DNA of 39,494 nucleotides from CAYQUO01 sp964420835 (GTDB lineage Bacteria; Chloroflexota; Anaerolineae; Anaerolineales; Anaerolineaceae), in the NCBI GenBank assembly GCA_964420835.1, contig CAYQUO010000023.1, forward strand, positions 1-39,494, read 5' to 3'. Below the pieces are notes generated by a model. That model worked only from the letters and a program-made list of their open reading frames with translations, ran no database searches and was not told where the DNA came from. The position numbers were made by a program, and so were the translations under genes. Shown here in pieces: positions 16,441 through 25,472 of this stretch. The first letter of the stretch is position 1. Each line of letters starts with the position of its first letter.

Positions 16441-17637
16441 ATGGCATTATTAAATATATTATCCATTGATCCAGAAAATAATTCAACAATATATATTAAT
16501 CAGCAATTTAAGATAGTCTTTGATAAACAATTAGATCAGTCAAATTTAGCTGATTCAATAATGTTAGCAAATGAACATTCTGTTTTAGTGCCATTAACAG
16601 TAACATATTCAACCAAAACAATAGATGGAAATATTGTAGGAGTTGTCAAAGTTGTCCCAAATGTCTTACTTGATATGAACACAAAACATACATTGATACT
16701 GCGGGGAGACTTTAATTTAACAGACAATTATTACGATGGAATCAAATCAATCGATAATGATGTATTAAGTGGAAATGTATTATTCAATTATACAACAAAC
16801 ACATTAACATATACACCACCAAGCGAAGAAGACAATCCTGAAATAATTCCACCAGACGTGGAACAAACAACCTTTATTACTGATATACATTTTAAACCAA
16901 CAAAGTATCCTAAGACGATATTTACTAAGGTTGAACCGTATATATATGTTATTGTTCCAGATGAAATAACAAAAATAACAACAGAGTCTTTTCACGTATA
17001 TTCAAATAATTTGCTTAGCGGGGGTAATAGCGAAGAAGATATTACAATCGAATATCAAGATAATTATGTGTTTATAACATTAAATAATTTTGTTAATTCA
17101 GATAATACTTTTAGAAACCGTAAGATTACAATATATTTAGACGAAGGTGCGATAGAAACTAATATGGGAGTTACCCCCGCAATCTCTTATTATTATTATT
17201 CCCCAATAGATGTCTTTTTCATAACACCCGAGTCCGTGAGATCACATTTAGCAAATGGGGATTCTCTTAGTGATGATGAAGTATATTCAATTGTTTATAA
17301 AGAATCAATAGCAATTTATACAAATCCAGCTTTTTTTTCAACTTCATACCCAACTGTATTTTTTTATTTAAGTGAGAAGTATATTTTATTAAAACTTAAT
17401 AAAGAAAGAATGGCCGGGACAATTATGTCATCAAATGGTATAAAATCTCAAACTTTGCTTGGTGCTAGTATAACATTTCACTCACCAAGTGAAAACAATG
17501 CTCAAATGGCATTATTAAACAATGAACTTTATACCATTGAAACTGAAATGAAGGCTTTATTGAATAGATATGGATGTAGTGCTGTTAAAAGTTTATGTGA
17601 TATTGGATATCCTATAGAATGGCGAAGCGATGTATAA
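16441..17637 (+). CDS. Head-tail connector-like protein with Ig-like domains
   Basis: 398 aa. Residues 6-118 read like a bacterial SbsA/Big_5-type Ig domain: SIDPENNSTIYINQQFKIVF, LDQSNLADSIML, VVPNVLLDMNTKHTLILRG. Residues 140-255 look like a second beta-sandwich. The C-terminal part (258-398) contains FFITPESVRSHLANGDSLSD and DEVYSIVYKESIAIY, similar in style to the helical gp6-type head-tail connectors, and ends with a helix and YGCSAVKSLCDIGYPIEW. The fusion would place Ig domains on the outside of the neck. The family match is by pattern only. A GGAAAGG box lies close to the ATG. The gene holds copies of both repeated words (16701, 17018, 17175, 17200). Confidence 0.55.
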   Translation: MALLNILSIDPENNSTIYINQQFKIVFDKQLDQSNLADSIMLANEHSVLVPLTVTYSTKTIDGNIVGVVKVVPNVLLDMNTKHTLILRGDFNLTDNYYDGIKSIDNDVLSGNVLFNYTTNTLTYTPPSEEDNPEIIPPDVEQTTFITDIHFKPTKYPKTIFTKVEPYIYVIVPDEITKITTESFHVYSNNLLSGGNSEEDITIEYQDNYVFITLNNFVNSDNTFRNRKITIYLDEGAIETNMGVTPAISYYYYSPIDVFFITPESVRSHLANGDSLSDDEVYSIVYKESIAIYTNPAFFSTSYPTVFFYLSEKYILLKLNKERMAGTIMSSNGIKSQTLLGASITFHSPSENNAQMALLNNELYTIETEMKALLNRYGCSAVKSLCDIGYPIEWRSDV

Positions 17638-17649
17638 AACGGAGAAAGA

Positions 17650-18069
17650 ATGTTTAATCCAATTGATTTTTTAATTAATCAATCATTTGACGGAAATTAT
17701 AGATTTGCTTCCTATGTTCTAGTTGAAGTAAAGAATAACAAAGAAGACGTTGCTACAAGAAAATTTCTTATAAAGACACGTATAGGTGAAATTTCTAGAG
17801 TTACAACTACTGAAACTGTTGAAAATCTTGGTGAAGCTATTCTAGAGGAAAGATATATGATAGTTCGTAAAGAGGATATTAATTTATTTAGTGGTGGGGG
17901 AGGGGAATTTATTTATTTACTTTCTAATGCTAATGATAAGAATCTGACTGTTGATAATGCAATTAAAATAAATACAATAGGAACCGTTTACAGAACAAAT
18001 AAAATGATACTAATACATGGTCTCGATAATTCTATTGAATATGCACTAATGCCAATTGAAGAAGTTTAA
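17650..18069 (+). CDS. Small neck protein (head-closure position)
   Basis: 139 aa, mainly beta, no cysteine. It contains a Gly-rich turn (FSGGGGEF, near residue 80) and strands RFASYVLVEVKN and FLIKTRIGEI. No family recognised with certainty. Length and place between the connector-like gene and the presumed tail terminator match the head-closure (adaptor/stopper) proteins of other tailed phages. A CGGAG box precedes the ATG. Its stop codon nearly touches the next ATG, so translation is probably coupled. Confidence 0.55.
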   Translation: MFNPIDFLINQSFDGNYRFASYVLVEVKNNKEDVATRKFLIKTRIGEISRVTTTETVENLGEAILEERYMIVRKEDINLFSGGGGEFIYLLSNANDKNLTVDNAIKINTIGTVYRTNKMILIHGLDNSIEYALMPIEEV

Positions 18070-18070
18070 T

Positions 18071-18763
18071 ATGGATATAAAAAATAGTAATATTGTTAAA
18101 GTTGATTATCATACTGTTTCAAATGCTGTTAGATGTACAACTTTAATTGAGTTTTTAATAAGAGCTCTTATATCAGCTAATAATGTTGTTCCTACACTTT
18201 TTCCGAGAAAAACATTATTGCTTAATGAATATAACGAGACATATTTATTAAACTTAAAAAGTCAAACGTCCAGTAAAACATTGCCAGATATAATATTAAT
18301 GGCAATCATTAGAGACGAACCAGCAGGAATTGGAGGATCTCCGTTTGAAGGTGTCAGAGATGTAACATATCATAATACTCCTGATAGTGCAATAGTAGAA
18401 GATAAAGAAAGTGAAAAGAAATATGAAATGAATATACAATGGAGAGATGTATTAGTATCGTTTAAATGTTTTAGTAAATCGGACAATTTAGCATATCGTC
18501 TAATGAAAACGTTGGAACATAATTTATATTACATGAGAAAATTATTTGGTAAATATGGTATAAATACCTCGTTTTCTTATGGTATGCCAATTGATAATAG
18601 AAGTTATAATGAAAATATAGATAAAATTTTAGGATTGTCATATAAAGAATTAATTTTTTATTTTAAAATTCAAGACATAATGTTAATGCCAGTTGATGCA
18701 TATCTTGATGATATAACAATCGAAGCATTAGACGAGAGTGTTAGCATAATAGAAAATATTTAA
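18071..18763 (+). CDS. Neck or tail-terminator-like protein
   Basis: 230 aa. I take the ATG at 18071, immediately after the previous stop (18067-18069). A TTG at 18056 is in frame but has no ribosome box and lies inside the upstream gene. The sequence has an N-terminal helix (TLIEFLIRALISAN), a beta core (YEMNIQWRDVLVSFKCF), a helix with LMKTLEHNLYYMRKLFGKYG and a strand YKELIFYFKIQDI, which resembles the layout of tail-completion proteins that cap the tail tube. It is the last gene before the sheath, where a tail terminator is expected. No ribosome box of its own, so coupling is likely. Confidence 0.5.
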   Translation: MDIKNSNIVKVDYHTVSNAVRCTTLIEFLIRALISANNVVPTLFPRKTLLLNEYNETYLLNLKSQTSSKTLPDIILMAIIRDEPAGIGGSPFEGVRDVTYHNTPDSAIVEDKESEKKYEMNIQWRDVLVSFKCFSKSDNLAYRLMKTLEHNLYYMRKLFGKYGINTSFSYGMPIDNRSYNENIDKILGLSYKELIFYFKIQDIMLMPVDAYLDDITIEALDESVSIIENI

Positions 18764-18784
18764 TTAATAAACAAGGAGAATTTC

Positions 18785-21247
18785 ATGGCTAATATTATAT
18801 CAAACTTTATTGATGGCTCCAATCCATCATTATCAACAGCAGTTTCACCTAGAAAGGCTGTGATTATATTTGGTCTTGCCACTAAGGGTAAAATGTACCA
18901 ACGAATAAAAATAACTCCCGACACTGTTGGGGAAATATTTGGAACTATTCCAGATTATACAGATCCAGCTCAAAAAGACTTTTATAATAGATCTTTGGTA
19001 AGAGAGGCTTTTGATTTATTTACTTTAATATGGGATTATGAATCACAAGTTCTTCAAGAATATGATTTTTATGGTATTAGAATAGGTCAATCAAAATCGG
19101 CAACATTAGATATCGACGAAATGCCATTAAAAGATAGGTTTAATGAAACTTTACAAGCAGTTAAGTCGATTACAATTACAGCTAATGAAGCTAATGAGGA
19201 AGCTAATACTTGGTCGGTTATAATTGAAGGAAATACTTCACCAGAATCAATAACTTTAAAATGTGGATTAGTGACTGATACTGTCTATTTTAGTGATTCT
19301 GAATCATATGATAGTAAAACATTTACAAACATTGCCGATGCTATTAATTATTTTAATACTGTTTCTGAATTAAGAAATTATGTTACATTATCTTATGAAA
19401 CAGTTACTACTAATAGTGTTATTCCAGTAACAAAAACCGGGGAAGTAATTAATAGACACTATAATCTATTTTCCAATGCAAAAAGCGGTTCAACGTTTAG
19501 TTTACATAGGAAGATTAAATCAATAGTATCAGCTTCTTTAAATGGTATAGCAACATATCAATCAGAAAGCGTTGGATTATCTATTCTATATCTTACAAAA
19601 ACCCCAATTAAATCAACAGCTACTGATACTATTATAACTTCTAAATTTGTTATTACAGACGAAATTGTGTATACTGTACCTGTTGCAGATATTGGTAAAG
19701 GAAAGATAGCAGACACAGCACCAAACAATGTTTTAAAATATTTTACTGACACTGTTTATAAAGCTGCTGTTCCTAATGTTACATTTACATCTGTTAAAAA
19801 AATATCAGCATTAGGGGTTGAAACAATTATTACTGATGATGATGGTGAAGATGATTATTATATTTTTACTGATTCTACTGGAACTATTGAATTTATAAAT
19901 ACTGCAGGGTATGCTTTAGGAGATACTTACAAAGTTTCATATACATATGATATTGATTTAGTTGAAGCACCAACCACAAATGATATTGTTTTAAGTGTTA
20001 AAAATCAGTACTTTGTATATGGTTCAGAAATACGTTTTAATGCCGCTTTACCCAATATTATTTTAATAACATATCTTTCAAGTACTGAATTAAGTGAATA
20101 TTCTGATTATACAATAAATGAATTAACCGGGGATTTGGTAATTCAAAATTCATTAGAAATGGTAGATACAGATGAATTATCTTTTGTTTTTAATTGTATC
20201 CCAGCATTTCCTAAGATTACTACTGAAACAAATCTATCTGGTGGAACAACTGATGTTAGATTAACAGAAACTGCTTATCGTGATTCTATTTTAAAAGGGT
20301 TTAATGCATCATATGGTCTTGTTGCTAGATATATTCAGGTAGCAGGGATGTATGTTGATTCAACTGCAGCTATCATGAATGCAGTAACAGGCAAACCAGA
20401 GGTTAAACTTGTTGACTATTTACAAAGGACAAAAGATTATCTTACTTATAAAAATACAAACGTTTGTCATTGTGAATGTGTTATTGGTAATAAAAGATTT
20501 GAAGCAGAAGATTATGCAAATCTTACTCTTGCTAAAAACAATTATTTGGCTAATTTAATTGCCGTTGATGCAAAACATTATAATAACATGGCAGAGGCTA
20601 CTTCAGCATTTGCTTCCATGTTTATTATTTTGGCTCCTCATATGGGAGAAAAAGCACAAACTGCTATCAGACCAGCAACAATGTCGATGTATTTTGATTC
20701 TGCTACTCATATTCTTGCTGCAAAACTTATCAATAGTGTAGTAAATCCTTTAGGATATCCTATAATTACTTTAAACTCTGCACCATCTGCTATTGCAAGT
20801 TTAGCATTTGATACCGATATCAATATTTTTAATAGAATGAAGAGTATGAGATACTGTTTTGCATATTATTACTACCAGTTAGACGGAACAATAGTAATAA
20901 AATACTTTGATGCACCAACAGCAGCAAATGTTAAATCTCAATACAGACGTCAAGGTCTTAATGCAATATTGTATGATGCTATTGATAGATGTAGAGCATA
21001 TATTATACCTCATATTGGAAAACCTATATCTGACAATGGTATAGCTTTAAGATTGGGACTTAACAATCTAATGAAAAATTATTATGTAAATAATTCAATT
21101 TTACGAGATGCTGAAGTGACAATAAATTTTGTTGGTGATACAATAACTAAAGAAGCAAAAATTGGATTAAAAGTTTATAGTTTCGCTGAATTGATTGGTG
21201 CTGAAATTGAAACATCAGTTGATAAAGGCGAAGTAATTGAAGAATAA
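18785..21247 (+). CDS. Contractile tail sheath protein
   Basis: 820 aa, long for a sheath but within the range of large myoviruses. It assembles around the tail tube and contracts to inject DNA. The N-terminus (PRKAVIIFGLATKGKMYQ) and C-terminal third are sheath-like: helices and the conserved-looking IITLNSAPSAIASLAFD, RQGLNAILYDAIDRCRAYII and the closing strand DAEVTINFVGDTI. The middle (about 130-480) is a set of beta-rich insertion domains that would face outward. An AAGGAG box fixes the start. The tube gene follows after 13 bases. This gene and the tube gene contain no GCGGGG word, in contrast to most of the window. Confidence 0.8.
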   Translation: MANIISNFIDGSNPSLSTAVSPRKAVIIFGLATKGKMYQRIKITPDTVGEIFGTIPDYTDPAQKDFYNRSLVREAFDLFTLIWDYESQVLQEYDFYGIRIGQSKSATLDIDEMPLKDRFNETLQAVKSITITANEANEEANTWSVIIEGNTSPESITLKCGLVTDTVYFSDSESYDSKTFTNIADAINYFNTVSELRNYVTLSYETVTTNSVIPVTKTGEVINRHYNLFSNAKSGSTFSLHRKIKSIVSASLNGIATYQSESVGLSILYLTKTPIKSTATDTIITSKFVITDEIVYTVPVADIGKGKIADTAPNNVLKYFTDTVYKAAVPNVTFTSVKKISALGVETIITDDDGEDDYYIFTDSTGTIEFINTAGYALGDTYKVSYTYDIDLVEAPTTNDIVLSVKNQYFVYGSEIRFNAALPNIILITYLSSTELSEYSDYTINELTGDLVIQNSLEMVDTDELSFVFNCIPAFPKITTETNLSGGTTDVRLTETAYRDSILKGFNASYGLVARYIQVAGMYVDSTAAIMNAVTGKPEVKLVDYLQRTKDYLTYKNTNVCHCECVIGNKRFEAEDYANLTLAKNNYLANLIAVDAKHYNNMAEATSAFASMFIILAPHMGEKAQTAIRPATMSMYFDSATHILAAKLINSVVNPLGYPIITLNSAPSAIASLAFDTDINIFNRMKSMRYCFAYYYYQLDGTIVIKYFDAPTAANVKSQYRRQGLNAILYDAIDRCRAYIIPHIGKPISDNGIALRLGLNNLMKNYYVNNSILRDAEVTINFVGDTITKEAKIGLKVYSFAELIGAEIETSVDKGEVIEE

Positions 21248-21260
21248 TAGGAGGAAATAA

Positions 21261-22019
21261 ATGGCTTCAGCAGGTGCAGCTTTTACAAAAGCATATTCAT
21301 CCAATTCAGGATGTGATATGATAATGAGATTTGATAACTGGCAAGTAAATACAGTTGTTGGTTTAACAGTATCAGTAACAAGAGAAAAGGTTCCGGTTTA
21401 TACAATGGGAAATAAAAACCCTAGATCTATTTCTAGAGGAAAAAGATCTCTGGCTGGATCAGTTCAAATGCAAGTTTTTGATAGGGAACCAATGTATGAA
21501 TTGATGCAAGATGAAAATCATCAGTTTTATGCTCATGGTGATGATATAAATTGGTTAACCAACCTTAAAAACAATCCTTTTAAGTCTGCTGTACAAACCA
21601 ACGAACCAGTTCAGGTAGTTAAAACTCCGGCTAGATATCTTGATGAAATGTTACCGGTTGATATTACAATCGTTATGGCAAACGAATATGGAAATCTTGG
21701 ATGGGGCGCAATTGTTGGTGTTGAATTTATCAACGAAGCAACTTCATATTCTATGGATGATGCTTCTACACAAACAGCAACAACTTATTTGGCATTACAT
21801 AAGGAGCATTTTAGACCAATAGATGTAACCTCACCAGCTACCGGATTTACTACAGCTAGTATTTATACTTTGGGTCAAATTATACAAAACTATGCAGAAA
21901 ATGGCGCTGTTGGATTTGGAAAAACCGAAACAGCAGGAGTTGTAATTGGTCAAGAAGGAACAACAGCTGACACAGAATACGGCGTACCAGAATGGATGAG
22001 AGAGGAATCAACTCCTTAA
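21261..22019 (+). CDS. Tail tube protein
   Basis: 252 aa. It forms the inner tube. It carries the pattern common to contractile-tail tubes in large phages: a strand with FDNWQVNTVVGLTVSVTREK, then VYTMGNKNPRSISRGKRSLA followed by GSVQMQVFD, then VDITIVMANEYG and a C-terminal strand GVEFINEA. It directly follows the sheath with an AGGAGG box, the standard order. The gene ends the transcript at the hairpin 22078-22110. Confidence 0.8.
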   Translation: MASAGAAFTKAYSSNSGCDMIMRFDNWQVNTVVGLTVSVTREKVPVYTMGNKNPRSISRGKRSLAGSVQMQVFDREPMYELMQDENHQFYAHGDDINWLTNLKNNPFKSAVQTNEPVQVVKTPARYLDEMLPVDITIVMANEYGNLGWGAIVGVEFINEATSYSMDDASTQTATTYLALHKEHFRPIDVTSPATGFTTASIYTLGQIIQNYAENGAVGFGKTETAGVVIGQEGTTADTEYGVPEWMREESTP

Positions 22020-22047
22020 TCATTAATAGTTTTTATTTGTACTATAT

Positions 22048-22076
22048 TTGACAATATCATTATTATATGTTATTAT
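22048..22076 (+). promoter_or_regulatory. Candidate promoter after the tail tube gene
   Basis: TTGACA (22048-22053), 17-base spacer, TATTAT (22071-22076). The predicted start (about 22083) lies inside the following hairpin, so a transcript from it would not rebuild the terminator stem. The arrangement would let this promoter restart transcription for the downstream tail genes just where the upstream transcript ends. Confidence 0.5.
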
Positions 22077-22077
22077 T

Positions 22078-22110
22078 AGGCGGATATTTAATTAATTATC
22101 CGCCTTTTTT
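22078..22110 (+). terminator. Rho-independent terminator after sheath/tube
   Basis: AGGCGGATA (22078-22086) pairs with TATCCGCCT (22097-22105) around a 10-base loop, followed by a T-run through 22110. It is the best intrinsic terminator in the window and closes the head-sheath-tube transcript. Confidence 0.85.
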
Positions 22111-22152
22111 ATAAAACTAACCTATTTTTAATTAGACATAAAGGTTAAACAA

Positions 22153-23082
22153 ATGTCAGAATTATTATCATTTGAAAAACAATATAATAAAACGTCTAGA
22201 TCATTTCAATCTTTTAATAAATTATTGTATTCAGTAATTAAAGAAAAAATAGCTGGAACTGCTCAATCTGATAATTTTATTAAATCCATACAATCAAACA
22301 ATACAAGTTATTCTAACTATAAAGATGTTATTAATCTAGTAGTTAATACATTTTCAGATTTNNNNNNNNNNNNNNNNNNNNNNNNNNNNNNNNNNNNNNN
22401 NNNNNNNNNNNNNNNNNNNNNNNNNNNNNNNNNNNNNNNNNNNNNNNNNNNNNNNNNNNNNTCGTTTAATGCATCTAATACTGAAATATATATAGTATTT
22501 AAAGATGCTATTAATAATACTTATACACATGAAAAATTAAATAGTGGAATCACAATATCACATTCTATGCAGAGACAAATAGTCGAAATGCCATCAGCAG
22601 GAAAAACTGGAAATAACATTAAAGCATACGGAACGAGAAAAATAGCAGGAACAATAGAATTGAGTGATCCATCATCTGGTTTAATAACCAATTATGCTAA
22701 TAGAATATATTCAATAAATCAATATTTTAGTGAGCAAAACAAAGAAATGAATAAAGATTTACTTAAATTTGTTAAAGGTACTAATTTATATCCAGATCAA
22801 TTTCCACCATTTCATATATATTCATACAGTATTCCAGAAAACGGTGCAATGAGTTATATTCTATTTAAGGCAATATATGGAATTCGCATAGTTGGCGAAG
22901 GTGTTGTAACAACCGAAATGGATAATGTTATAAATAAAACATGGGAATTTATAGCAGAAGGATTTGAACCAGATATTCTTTTAGCGATTGATAGTGCTTC
23001 CTTTAGTTTTTATCTCTCAGCATTTGATCAATTATCAGAAGTTCGTTCAAAAGACTATTTTACTCCCCGTATTAATTTTTAA
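22153..23082 (+). CDS. Tail tube-like or baseplate protein, interrupted by an assembly gap
   Basis: The frame runs across a block of 100 N. The first 69 codons are helical and Ser/Asn-rich. After the gap comes SFNASNTEIYIVFKD, an RQIVEMPSAGKTG segment, YGTRKIAGTIEL and later GIRIVGEGVVTTEMDNVINK with WEFIAEGFEPDI. This second part resembles tube-fold proteins and could be a baseplate tube initiator. Because 100 N is a placeholder, true length is unknown and the two parts may be separate genes; frame agreement across the gap carries no weight. The ribosome box (AAGG) is weak. Stop TAA at 23080-23082. Confidence 0.5.
   Translation: MSELLSFEKQYNKTSRSFQSFNKLLYSVIKEKIAGTAQSDNFIKSIQSNNTSYSNYKDVINLVVNTFSDXXXXXXXXXXXXXXXXXXXXXXXXXXXXXXXXXXSFNASNTEIYIVFKDAINNTYTHEKLNSGITISHSMQRQIVEMPSAGKTGNNIKAYGTRKIAGTIELSDPSSGLITNYANRIYSINQYFSEQNKEMNKDLLKFVKGTNLYPDQFPPFHIYSYSIPENGAMSYILFKAIYGIRIVGEGVVTTEMDNVINKTWEFIAEGFEPDILLAIDSASFSFYLSAFDQLSEVRSKDYFTPRINF
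22362..22461. other. Assembly gap (100 N)
   Basis: Exactly 100 unknown bases, the usual placeholder for a scaffold join of unknown size. Any sequence, including whole small genes, may be missing here. Confidence 0.98.
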
Positions 23083-23099
23083 ATAGGAGTTACATTTAA

Positions 23100-25469
23100 A
23101 TGTCAAACGACATTCAATCGAGAATAGTACCAACTTTAGCCCAAAGTATCTTTGGTTTAATATTAGGTTCCAAAGTTAACGACGAAATTATGCTTGACTA
23201 TGATTCAATGATAGACTTAACAAAGATTTCAACTCCTTGTTATTTCGAAAAAACAATAGCAAACCAAAGAGCACCACAGTTTCCTTATAATATAGCAACG
23301 TCTGATAACATTGCAAATGGTAAATTGCTTTCAGAAAGTAAAATAGCATTTGCAACAGCAGATGAATATGAATTAGAAAAAATATTACAGCAAAATAATT
23401 ATAAATATATTTATGATCCAACAGATAAAAGATATACATATATCATGACTAAGGATAATTTACCAGGTTCACAGATAATTACTTCGGTAAATAAAATGCC
23501 CCCAATAACAGGCAAACAGAAATTATGTTTTTTTACAGTAAAACAAAATATAGACAACGATGACACGTTTTCAAGCGAATCTCTTGGTTCGCAAAATGCA
23601 AATATTGAAATATTGTATGGTGTTGAATTTGTATCAAACATGTCTAAAATTGATGCTGATAAACCTAATTTTGTATTTTATACATTTCTATTTCAGGAAG
23701 CTATCAATTATGCTGATATTAAAAACAAAAGTAAAAAACTACAACTTCTTAATTATGAGCTTGTCAGAGAAGAAAGTAGCTATTTGAAACTTATAAATCG
23801 TTCAAGATTAAATGAGATAGAAGAAACACTTTATATCAGTGAATATAATGATATCTATACTATGAATGATTCAATAACAATTGCTGGGGAAGTTAGAGAA
23901 AATCAGGGAAATGCAGTGTCTCAGGAATCTGTGAATAATGAAATAACTAATAGTGCAGAAGTAACCAATGAAAATTTAGCGACAGAGACAATACCAACTG
24001 AAGAACAACCATCTGAAGAAAATCCAAGTCCAGAACAACCAGTTTCAAACGAGCCTCCTGTAACTACATCTACTATTGAACAACCTAAACAAGCCACTAC
24101 TTCTTCGCCAAAAGCAGTGGCACTTCCAAGTTCAGAAGTAACATGGCCGTGGGGAGATATGACATCTATTGGGGAATCTGTTTATTCTAGTATAAAAAAA
24201 GATGAGAAACTTATACCAAAGATTATACTTAATAGTTTATCTTCTAATAAGGTTTATTGTAATGTTGCGGGGGTCACAAATATTGCTATAGAAGGTTATG
24301 TTAAACCTTATCAAAATAAAACAATTATTGGTATATATGCTGATGTTTATAAAGATGGTGAAAACTATCACTGTGATTGTCCGCATATTGCTTATAAAGA
24401 ACTAATTGGATCATCTACGTTTAATTTTAATATTACACATGATGACTTAGATGATGCCGGGCTATTAAATGAGTCTAAACTATTTGTTAATCTATATGCA
24501 ATAGATTCAGATAAATATGTAAATAACGTAATAATATCAATAATATCCACTACAGATAAAGGGTTTATTGATATCATTGATGTTGAAACGTTAGATTATG
24601 GAAAATACAATTTTACAGCCAAATATATTGCTACAAACGCAATATCGTCTGCGTTTCTTCTAATAGATAACAAACGATCTAATATAATACCAACGATTAA
24701 TCTAATAGATGGTTCATCATATGAAATAAAAGCTAGTAAAATTAATCTATCTAAATATGAATCTAATTATTTTAATATATCATTTGAAGTTATAGAACAG
24801 GGGTCAAATGTTTACTTTTCAAATAGCAAGAAAGTCTATTTGATTTCTGACAGTGCGCCGATAATTAATCCAGATAACAATATGAGTACTATTATAACCT
24901 CTGATAAATTTGATATTTATTTTAAATATGAAAACTATTTTACCAATGGATTTAATAGTCTTAAATTATCCCTCGGCAATAAATCAATAACCTTGAAACC
25001 AACTGATTTAAATTATGCTGATAATATATATTGTATACCTGATGTATATGATCTATTAAAAACATCACCAATTAGCGGGGATAATATTTTCAATATAACA
25101 CTTTATACTAATTATGATACATCCTATAATATGACATATACAGTGCGTTTTGTTGATGCTGCTAGTATAGTATTGAATAATGCAAACATGACAATTACTA
25201 ACATAGCAATTGGTTCTATTAAAATTGAAATTGAATTAATTTTACCAGAAGAATTACTTGACAATTATATTGTATCTGCTATTATTTATGCAAATGGTAC
25301 AGCATATGATATAATGTACCAATTTCCAGTACCAATGATTGTTACAAATAGTTTACCATTTACAGCAACTGGAGAATTGACTATTGATACCAGTAAATGG
25401 CCAGATGATGTATATGATTTTACAGTTAAAATACTTGACAGATATGGTTTAACTTATACAGAAGGATAG
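23100..25469 (+). CDS. Tail/baseplate protein with Pro-Glu linker and Ig-like repeats
   Basis: 789 aa. Residues 1-260 form a mixed domain of unknown family. Residues 265-345 are a low-complexity Glu/Pro/Thr/Ser linker. Residues ~360-789 look like four or so beta-sandwich repeats of the Ig/FN3 kind (for instance IEGYVKPYQNKTIIGIYADV, later SFEVIEQGSN-type strands are absent but alternating beta strands continue to the end). Such architecture fits a baseplate or fibre-like component outside the particle. An ATAGGAGT box sets the start. The gene abuts the next one (3-base gap). A copy of each repeated word lies in or next to the linker end (24165, 24267). Confidence 0.6.
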   Translation: MSNDIQSRIVPTLAQSIFGLILGSKVNDEIMLDYDSMIDLTKISTPCYFEKTIANQRAPQFPYNIATSDNIANGKLLSESKIAFATADEYELEKILQQNNYKYIYDPTDKRYTYIMTKDNLPGSQIITSVNKMPPITGKQKLCFFTVKQNIDNDDTFSSESLGSQNANIEILYGVEFVSNMSKIDADKPNFVFYTFLFQEAINYADIKNKSKKLQLLNYELVREESSYLKLINRSRLNEIEETLYISEYNDIYTMNDSITIAGEVRENQGNAVSQESVNNEITNSAEVTNENLATETIPTEEQPSEENPSPEQPVSNEPPVTTSTIEQPKQATTSSPKAVALPSSEVTWPWGDMTSIGESVYSSIKKDEKLIPKIILNSLSSNKVYCNVAGVTNIAIEGYVKPYQNKTIIGIYADVYKDGENYHCDCPHIAYKELIGSSTFNFNITHDDLDDAGLLNESKLFVNLYAIDSDKYVNNVIISIISTTDKGFIDIIDVETLDYGKYNFTAKYIATNAISSAFLLIDNKRSNIIPTINLIDGSSYEIKASKINLSKYESNYFNISFEVIEQGSNVYFSNSKKVYLISDSAPIINPDNNMSTIITSDKFDIYFKYENYFTNGFNSLKLSLGNKSITLKPTDLNYADNIYCIPDVYDLLKTSPISGDNIFNITLYTNYDTSYNMTYTVRFVDAASIVLNNANMTITNIAIGSIKIEIELILPEELLDNYIVSAIIYANGTAYDIMYQFPVPMIVTNSLPFTATGELTIDTSKWPDDVYDFTVKILDRYGLTYTEG

Positions 25470-25472
25470 TAA

